NCBI GenBank assembly: GCA_019747155.1
Contig: JAIERD010000470.1
Location: forward strand, 1-35,048
Length of the DNA stretch: 35,048 bases
Reading direction: 5' to 3'
Origin: Pseudomonadaceae bacterium
GTDB taxonomy: Bacteria > Pseudomonadota > Gammaproteobacteria > Pseudomonadales > Pseudomonadaceae
A program made the position numbers and the translations under genes. Shown in pieces: positions 28,118 through 35,048 of this stretch. Below the pieces are notes generated by a model, which saw only the letters and a program-made list of their open reading frames with translations, searched no databases and was not told the origin of the DNA. The first letter of the stretch is position 1, and every line of letters starts with the position of its first letter.

Positions 28118-28816
28118 ATGCGTTATCTCGGCGTACTGGGCGGCATGAGCTGGGAGTCCACGGCCAGCTACTACCGGCTGCTCAATCAGGGTGTGCGTGA
28201 GCGTCTGGGCGGCCTGCATTCGGCGCCGCTGCTGCTGCATTCGGTGGATTTTGCCGGCATTGCAGCGTTGCAGAAGGCCGGCGCTTGGGATGCGGCGGCT
28301 GAGCAACTAGTGGTCGCGGCGCAGGGTTTGCAGCAGGCCGGGGCCACGGCATTGCTGCTGGCCACCAACACCATGCACAAGGTCGCGCCGGTGCTGGAAG
28401 CGGCGCTGAGTATTCCTTTGTTGCATATCGGCGATGCGGTCGGCCAGGCCTTGCAGCAAGCGGGAGTCCGCCGCGCGGCACTGCTCGGCACCCGCTTCAC
28501 CATGCAGGAAGATTTCTACCGCGAGCGCCTGCACCAGCACTTCGGCATTCAGCTGCTGGTGCCGGAGCCAGCGGCCATGGCCGAGATCGACCGGATCATC
28601 TTTGCCGAGCTGTGTTGCGGGCAATTCACCGACGCCGCGCGGGCGTTCTACCTGCAACAGTTGCAAACCCTGCAGGCGCAGGGCGCCGAGGCGGCGATCT
28701 TGGGTTGCACCGAAATCGGCTTGTTGCTGGCGGGCAGCCAGGCGCCGCTGCCACTGTTCGACAGCGCCGAACTGCATGTCGGCATGGGCCTGGAGTGGTT
28801 GCTGGGCAAGGATTAA
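28118..28816 (+). CDS. Aspartate/glutamate racemase family protein (YgeA-like)
   Basis: 232 residues from ATG 28118, with GGAGG eight bases upstream. The protein follows E. coli YgeA closely by memory: LGGMSWESTASYY at the N-terminus, GLHSAPLLLHSVDF, TNTMHKVAP, LLGTRFTMQEDFY and LGCTEIGLL. These PLP-independent racemases use two cysteines as acid/base pair, Cys83 and Cys197 in YgeA. Here the second is present (Cys197) but the first is Ala82 (codon GCC, 28361-28363), followed by an intact TNTMHK. Two-base racemisation by the usual mechanism is therefore in doubt; the protein may have another activity or use another residue. I do not recall a gene here in P. aeruginosa, so it is probably an accessory insertion between TSUP and selO. 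Confidence 0.85.
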   Translation: MRYLGVLGGMSWESTASYYRLLNQGVRERLGGLHSAPLLLHSVDFAGIAALQKAGAWDAAAEQLVVAAQGLQQAGATALLLATNTMHKVAPVLEAALSIPLLHIGDAVGQALQQAGVRRAALLGTRFTMQEDFYRERLHQHFGIQLLVPEPAAMAEIDRIIFAELCCGQFTDAARAFYLQQLQTLQAQGAEAAILGCTEIGLLLAGSQAPLPLFDSAELHVGMGLEWLLGKD

Positions 28817-28831
28817 ATGGTGGGCCTAGCC

Positions 28832-28921
28832 GGGCTAAGGCGAGCAGCTGATTTCCAAGTTTTTGCCCCATTGCGGTGGGCGCCCAGCATGGCGCTGTAT
28901 GCCCGCTTGCTCCTCGAACGG
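28832..28921 (-). pseudogene. Relic of the selO 3' end
   Basis: These 90 bases match 29915-30004, the 3' end of intact selO, at 75 positions (83%) without gaps and in the same orientation. Read on the minus strand they encode 30 codons ending in TAG, including FEEQAG, RPPQWGK and LEISCS. 23 residues are identical to the SelO C-terminus. Homology stops sharply at 28921/28922. There is no start codon or upstream coding part, so it is a dead fragment. Together with selO it flanks the solute-binding protein gene as a direct repeat. Confidence 0.88.
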
Positions 28922-28964
28922 CTGGCGGTGTCTTGCCGGCTGAGGTCGTACGTTTGATTCGGGC

Positions 28965-29747
28965 TTAACGCCAGTCTTTGAGACCATAACGAGCCAGAAT
29001 TTTAGCCAGCTTGCCGCTGCTTCTGAGCTCGCTCACGGTCTGTGCAAGGGCCTTGGCGCGAGCGCCAGATTCTGGATTGTGTGGCGCAAAACCGACATAA
29101 AAATCCAGGTTCCCTTGGTAGCAACCGGCATTGCCGATGCTCTGCTGGAGCGTTGAATTTTGCAGCAAATAGGTGGCAACCATTGAGTCCTCGGCGGTGA
29201 CTTGGGTTCGCCCGAGTTCAATCATCTGGAATATCCGCAGTAGGGCCTGGTTGCCTGAGATGTAGTTGACCTTGGGGTTTTCCCCGGCGTGTTGCAGATA
29301 GCTGTTTAGTGGCTCGCCGAACAGGTAGCCGCTGATTAAGGTTAAGCGCACGTCTGGTAAAGACTCAGGCCCGGTGTAGCGCCAGGGGTTGGTGAGCTTG
29401 GTGTAAAAGCAGCCCTCGGAACGGCCTTGTTCGATGCTGGGATAAATAAGTTCTGGCGCTTCTTGCTGGGTGATCATCGCTAGGGCGTCGAACTTGCCTT
29501 GGGACACTTCGAGTAAGGAGCGTTTCCATGGCAGGAAGTGGTAGTTGATGTCGTTAGGGCCGCTGCCAAAGGCGTGCTGCAAAATTTCGATGACAAATCC
29601 CGGCGGGTCAGCCAAGCGGTCTGCACCGGGTGTATCGGCTTTGCAGTAATAAGGGCAGTAGTCATCTAGCGCAACTTGCAGGGGCTGGGCCGCGTTAGCG
29701 GCACCGGTCCAGATAAGGGCTGCAAATGCCCAGCGGGTTAAGCGCAT
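28965..29747 (-). CDS. Periplasmic solute-binding protein (SBP family 3 type)
   Basis: 260 residues with a Sec signal peptide (MRLTRWAFAALIWTGAANA, cleaved before AQP). The mature part has the layout of polar amino-acid-binding proteins: VALDDYCPYY at the start, a PPGFVIEILQHAF segment, LPWKRSLLEVSQGKFDALAMI, and a C-terminal helix ELRSSGKLAKILARYGL. Two nearby cysteines (YCPYYC, ~31-35) could form a disulfide. No permease or ATPase gene is adjacent, so it is an orphan binding protein or a sensor-type relative; the ligand is unknown. A -10-like TATAGT lies on the minus strand at 29786-29781. The gene is bounded by a selO-tail relic on one side and selO on the other, and is probably acquired. 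Confidence 0.85.
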   Translation of the reverse strand: MRLTRWAFAALIWTGAANAAQPLQVALDDYCPYYCKADTPGADRLADPPGFVIEILQHAFGSGPNDINYHFLPWKRSLLEVSQGKFDALAMITQQEAPELIYPSIEQGRSEGCFYTKLTNPWRYTGPESLPDVRLTLISGYLFGEPLNSYLQHAGENPKVNYISGNQALLRIFQMIELGRTQVTAEDSMVATYLLQNSTLQQSIGNAGCYQGNLDFYVGFAPHNPESGARAKALAQTVSELRSSGKLAKILARYGLKDWR

Positions 29748-29815
29748 GATCAGCCCCGCTCGCTTAGAAGTAGATAAGTCACTATAGACGGCAGCAGGGC
29801 GCTTGCTTGGTAGTC

Positions 29816-29853
29816 ACTTGGCGCTCGAGCAGTCCGCGCTGAGAGCGCCAAGT
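29816..29853. promoter_or_regulatory. 11-bp inverted repeat between selO and the solute-binding gene
   Basis: Perfect arms ACTTGGCGCTC (29816-29826) and GAGCGCCAAGT (29843-29853) around 16 nt. It lies downstream of selO and ~70 bp upstream of the solute-binding protein start. No T-run follows on the minus strand. It may be an operator, or a stem that limits read-through from selO. Confidence 0.6.
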
Positions 29854-29917
29854 CATAAGCAAACCATTAACGCGCGGGCTTTACATTTGCTCGGCGGATA
29901 TCAGCCCCGGTGCGCGG

Positions 29918-31444
<1,527 letters not shown>

Positions 31445-31486
31445 TTACGGCGCAGGCGTGCAGTGAGTGGAGCCCGGCGAGAGCGC

Positions 31487-34400
31487 TTAGGCGTCGTCGC
31501 CGGGTTCTGCGGCGGTTTTCGGCAGGGCGGCCGGCGGTTGCTGAGTGCTACCCAGTTGCGCCTCCTGACCTTGCAGGTTCTTGACGAAGATATCCATCTG
31601 GTTGAAGGCCATCTCCACCTTGTTGGCGCGAAAGCTGCCGGCAATTTCAGTCAGCAGTTCGTCGCTGGCCGGCAGCCGGTCGCCGAGTTCACGGACGTGA
31701 AAGCGCAGGTCGAAGTTGAAGGCGCTGGGCCCGATATTGACGAAGAACAGCTGCGGCTCAGGCTCGCGCAACACCCGCACGTTCTCTTGAGCTGCGGCCA
31801 TGATCAACTTGCGCGCCAGTGGCAGGTCGGTCTCGTAGGCCAGGCCGATGTTTAGCACCACCCGAGTCACGGTGTCGGTCAGCGACCAGTTGATCAACTG
31901 ATCGGTGACGAAGGTCTTGTTCGGCACGATAATTTCTTTGCGGTCGAAATCGGTGATGGTGGTGGCGCGGATCTGAATCCGGCTGACGGTGCCCGACAGC
32001 GCGCCAATGGTCACTGTGTCGCCGATCCGCACCGGGCGTTCGAACAGAATGATCAGGCCGGAGATAAAGTTGGCGAAGATCTCCTGCATGCCGAAGCCAA
32101 TGCCCAGTGACAGCGCGGCCACCAGCCATTGCAGCTTGTCCCAGCTGACCCCGAGGGTCGACAGGGTGGCGACAAAACCGAGGGCAGCAATCGCATAGGA
32201 CAGCAGGGTGGTGGTGGCGTAGGCACTGCCTTGGCCGAGGTTCAGCCGCGACAGCACCAGCACCTCAAGCAGGCCGGGCAGGTTACGCGCCAGCGCGGCG
32301 GAAATAACGATGATCACCAGCGCGCCGAGCAGGTCGCTGAGGCTGATCGGCACCATGCTGGCAGCATCGCCGGTGCCGCTGCTGTACTCGTACAGGGTGA
32401 CGTTGTCGAGGTAGGCAAACACGCTGATCAGGTCGGCCCACACCCAGTACAGGCCACCGAGAAACAGCGCAAAGAGTGCCAGGTTGATCAGACGCAAGGA
32501 CTGCTCGTTGACTTGATCGATATGCAGGGCGGGCTCTTCGCCGGCCTCGCTGCCATCGGCGCCATCTTTGGCCTGCGCCTGGCGTTTGCTCTGCGCGCGC
32601 TGGTAAGCCAGGCGCCGCGCCGCGACGCCGAGGCCGCGAACGAAGGTGGCTTCGATCATCAGCCAGACGATCAGCAAGTAGAGGGTTTCGATCAGCCGGT
32701 CGCTGAGTTTCAGTGCGGTGTAGAAGTAGCCCAGGCCGACGGCCACACTGAGGCTCAGCGGCAAGGCAATAAAACCTATACCTATGGCTTGGCGTAAGGG
32801 GGATGCGTGTTCGCGGACGGGGTCGCTGAAGACCATCTTGGTCAGCAGCCAGGCCATCCCCAGGAAGCAGGTGAGCACTATGCCGATGCCCATTACGTCC
32901 TTGTCGAGGACGTCTTGCTGGTGTTCGGCCACGGTGCTGACCGCCACCAGGGCCATGACGATCAAGCCGAGCAGACGCACCTTGGAGTGCAAAAAGGCCA
33001 CTTGCGGGCGGTTCCAGCGAAAGTGCAGTTCGGCCACCCCGCCCGGGCTGAGTATCCGGTAGGTGGTATAGAACAGCATCCAGGTCTCGGCCATCTGCAT
33101 CAGCGCCGCACCGAGGCTGGCGTTCTGTCCGCGCGCATCGATTTGCAGGGCAAAGCCACAGAGCGCCAAAAACAGCCCGACCGGCAGGGCCAGCAACAGG
33201 TTCAGCAGCAAGGCCAGGGGCGTATGCAGTTGGCTGTCGCGCTTGAAATGACCGATGTCCTGATGCAGCTCGTCAAGCTTCTGGTACAGGTAGCTGCGCT
33301 TCCACAGCAGCACGCCAATCAGCAACAGCAGCGGCAGGAACAGCAAGGGTTGATTGATCAGCCCGGCCCACAGCTCTTTGGCCGCCGAGCCCCAGGGGAT
33401 GGCGCCGAATTGGCGATCCAGCTGGTGCGGTATTTGTTTGAGCCACGCGAGGTCGAGGGGTTTGTTGCTGGGAATCCAGAACAGCTGCTCGTCGAGGGTG
33501 GCGCGCAGGGTTTTCGCGGTGCTTTGCAGTTGTTTCTGGCTCAGTTGCAGGGTGATCGACTGGTTGAGCAGTTCATTGAGTTCGCGATTCAACTGTTCCA
33601 GCAGTTCGCTGCGGCTAAGCACCAGTTCCAGCAGGGCTTTGCGCAGTTCGGGGGTGACCTGTTCGGTCGGTTGACTGGCTAGCAGTTGCTCGACATACAG
33701 GTTGGGACTGCTGATTTTGTCGCGCTGCTGGCCGAGTTCGAATTGATAGAGGCGGATATCGGCGATTTCATCGGCGAGGTTTTTTTCCAGCCGAATCTGC
33801 GGCAGCGCCTGTTTTTGCTGGTTGAGGATTTTCGCCAGCAGCAGGCTGCCCTTGAGCACGCTGATCTGTTCATCCAGAGCCTGATCGCTCTGGTTGAGGT
33901 TGTCTTGTTGTTGTTTGGTTTGCAGGTTCTGCTCGGTCAGTTCATTGAGGCGGGTGGTGGAGCGCAGCAAGTAGTCGGAAATCTTCAGGTTGGCCGCGCT
34001 TTCGCTGGCCAGCAGGCTGCCTACGCCGGCTTTCTGTACCTCGATCGAGAGGTCGGCGACGGTTTTTTCCGACTGTTGGCGCCGCTTGTCGTTGATCAGC
34101 GCCTGTAGCTCGCGGGTTTCCTGCTCGCTGCGGGCAATCCGGACGCTCAACAGGTCGCGCTGGCTGCTGCCGATATCCTGCAGCAGGCTGTTGCCGGCCA
34201 GTTCACTGCGGCGCAGCAGTAGCTGGGCATTCAATGCGGCTTGTTCGGCCAGCAGTAAAGTACGCTGTTCGGGGCTGCTGACTTTAGTGTTGTCTTTGCC
34301 GTTTTTGAGCAGGCTGCTGATCGCTTGCAGGCGGATTTGGCTGCTGCTGATTTCCGCTTGGGCGCGTTCCGGGCGGGTTTGCGAGGTAATCAGCAGGCTA

Positions 34401-34822
34401 TTGGCGTCGCTCAGCGCGGCTTGCCAGACGCTCAGTTGGCTGGTGCGCTCGCTCAGCAACTGCTCAAGCTGCGCTGCCGGGGCGCTGCCGTAACGCTGCG
34501 CCACAGGTTTGCTGGGGCTGCTTTGCAGGCGGGTCAGTTCACGCTGGGCGTCGTTGATCTGCTGCGGCGCGCTGGCCAGTTGGATTTTCAGCTGAGCCAG
34601 CGCCTTGTTACTGGCCTCGGCCTGATTGATAAAACTCAGGGTTTGTTCGAGGGTCTTTTGCAGCGCCTTTTGCTCGGCTTCCGGCAGTTTGCGGTCGGCC
34701 AGGCTGTCCAGCGTGCTTTGCAGCTGGGTACTGGACGGCAGTTCTGCGCCCAATGAGGGTTGAATGGACAGGCAAAGCCCGAGCAGGGAGGCAACAAAAA
34801 GATTACGCAAAAAAGAGGGCAT
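31487..34822 (-). CDS. MscK/KefA-like mechanosensitive channel
   Basis: 1,111 residues from ATG 34822 (MPSFLRNLF). A TTG at 34837 is possible but adds only five residues. A signal peptide (~1-26, cleaved near LGA) precedes a ~430-residue Gln/Leu-rich periplasmic coiled-coil region (~30-460). Eleven or so transmembrane helices follow (~484-905). The MscS core comes last: a Gly/Ala-rich pore helix with LSLGIGFGMQEIFANF (~900-915), then the RPVRIGDTV beta-domain and a C-terminal alpha-beta domain. Such large MscS relatives open on membrane tension to release solutes during osmotic downshock; in E. coli MscK gating also needs external K+. The C-terminal tail is short and Pro/Ala-rich. It corresponds by position to PA5022. 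It could also be an MscM (YjeP)-type channel. Confidence 0.92.
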   Translation of the reverse strand: MPSFLRNLFVASLLGLCLSIQPSLGAELPSSTQLQSTLDSLADRKLPEAEQKALQKTLEQTLSFINQAEASNKALAQLKIQLASAPQQINDAQRELTRLQSSPSKPVAQRYGSAPAAQLEQLLSERTSQLSVWQAALSDANSLLITSQTRPERAQAEISSSQIRLQAISSLLKNGKDNTKVSSPEQRTLLLAEQAALNAQLLLRRSELAGNSLLQDIGSSQRDLLSVRIARSEQETRELQALINDKRRQQSEKTVADLSIEVQKAGVGSLLASESAANLKISDYLLRSTTRLNELTEQNLQTKQQQDNLNQSDQALDEQISVLKGSLLLAKILNQQKQALPQIRLEKNLADEIADIRLYQFELGQQRDKISSPNLYVEQLLASQPTEQVTPELRKALLELVLSRSELLEQLNRELNELLNQSITLQLSQKQLQSTAKTLRATLDEQLFWIPSNKPLDLAWLKQIPHQLDRQFGAIPWGSAAKELWAGLINQPLLFLPLLLLIGVLLWKRSYLYQKLDELHQDIGHFKRDSQLHTPLALLLNLLLALPVGLFLALCGFALQIDARGQNASLGAALMQMAETWMLFYTTYRILSPGGVAELHFRWNRPQVAFLHSKVRLLGLIVMALVAVSTVAEHQQDVLDKDVMGIGIVLTCFLGMAWLLTKMVFSDPVREHASPLRQAIGIGFIALPLSLSVAVGLGYFYTALKLSDRLIETLYLLIVWLMIEATFVRGLGVAARRLAYQRAQSKRQAQAKDGADGSEAGEEPALHIDQVNEQSLRLINLALFALFLGGLYWVWADLISVFAYLDNVTLYEYSSGTGDAASMVPISLSDLLGALVIIVISAALARNLPGLLEVLVLSRLNLGQGSAYATTTLLSYAIAALGFVATLSTLGVSWDKLQWLVAALSLGIGFGMQEIFANFISGLIILFERPVRIGDTVTIGALSGTVSRIQIRATTITDFDRKEIIVPNKTFVTDQLINWSLTDTVTRVVLNIGLAYETDLPLARKLIMAAAQENVRVLREPEPQLFFVNIGPSAFNFDLRFHVRELGDRLPASDELLTEIAGSFRANKVEMAFNQMDIFVKNLQGQEAQLGSTQQPPAALPKTAAEPGDDA

Positions 34823-34856
34823 GGTGGCGCTTCGCAAGGCTCTTGAATGGGGGCAG

Positions 34857-35048
34857 TTTAACAGGCCGTTGAAAAAGGTAGCGAGCGACGGCTAGGCAAG
34901 GCGAAATCAGCCGAAAAAGCGCAGTTTACGAGTGGTAAATGAGCATTTGATTCGTGTTGCTCACCCCTTCGGGGCCGCGCTAAAGCGCGTTCAACGCTGC
35001 GCTTTTGTGAGGCTGATTCCAACGCCGCATAGCCGAGCGCAGTAATTT
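34857..35048. repeat. Dispersed Pseudomonas repeat, left part, running off the window
   Basis: From AACAGGCCGTTGAAAAA (34860-34876) onward the sequence has the character of a noncoding dispersed element that I recall from many Pseudomonas intergenic regions: a GTAGCGAGCGACGGC motif, then an AAATCAGCC segment and TTTACGAGTGGTAAATGAGC. No ORF with coding character was found. The matching inverted end (TTTTTCAACGGCCTG) would lie beyond the right edge, so boundaries and type (MITE-like or other) cannot be settled here. Confidence 0.5.

Noticed and set aside
32129-33682. Plus-strand frames (222 and 291 codons) opposite the mscK-like gene
   Set aside because: Gln/His/Gly-rich shadows of the coiled-coil and membrane regions; no start signals.

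Overview
The window is a chromosomal segment of a Pseudomonas-type gammaproteobacterium. The evidence is the gene order (malic enzyme, divergent ponA, pilMNOPQ-aroKB-damX, gltBD, hemE, orphan ParA, universal stress proteins, metY, TSUP transporter, selO, MscK-like channel), which matches the PA5048-PA5022 stretch of P. aeruginosa as I recall it. Protein N-termini and motifs are also Pseudomonas-like, most genes are GC-rich, and REP-like palindromes are present. No tRNA, rRNA, CRISPR array, transposase, integrase or phage gene was seen. No gap between genes reaches 300 bases.

Left part (1-14.1 kb): the tail of an unidentified gene overlaps an M48-family lipoprotein metalloprotease. The malic enzyme maeB follows and converges on ponA (PBP1A) at a bidirectional terminator. 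ponA and pilM diverge from one 180-bp region with back-to-back promoter candidates. pilM-N-O-P-Q are packed with 1-4 nt overlaps and encode the type IV pilus alignment complex and secretin. They run on into aroK, aroB and a DamX-like AAA-SPOR protein, so pilus assembly, shikimate synthesis and a septal protein probably share transcripts.

Middle part (14.1-22.6 kb): gltB and gltD encode the two glutamate synthase subunits, with a good sigma70 promoter candidate and hairpins in the gltB leader. A REP-like block and a strong terminator separate gltD from hemE. An orphan ParA-family ATPase follows, preceded by a large palindrome.

Right part (22.6-35 kb): on the minus strand lie two tandem double-domain universal stress proteins, a hotdog thioesterase, a TrxC-type thioredoxin, metY and a TauE/SafE-type exporter. 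A plus-strand YgeA-type racemase and a minus-strand solute-binding protein sit where I recall P. aeruginosa having none. The solute-binding gene lies between intact selO and an 83%-identical, 90-bp relic of the selO 3' end, a scar of recombination. selO, an MscK-like mechanosensitive channel and the start of a dispersed repeat end the window.

No complete new biological system is evident. The most informative oddities are the selO-tail scar, a 12-bp perfect hairpin burying the trxC ribosome binding site, a racemase lacking one expected catalytic cysteine, and the duplicated stress-protein genes.
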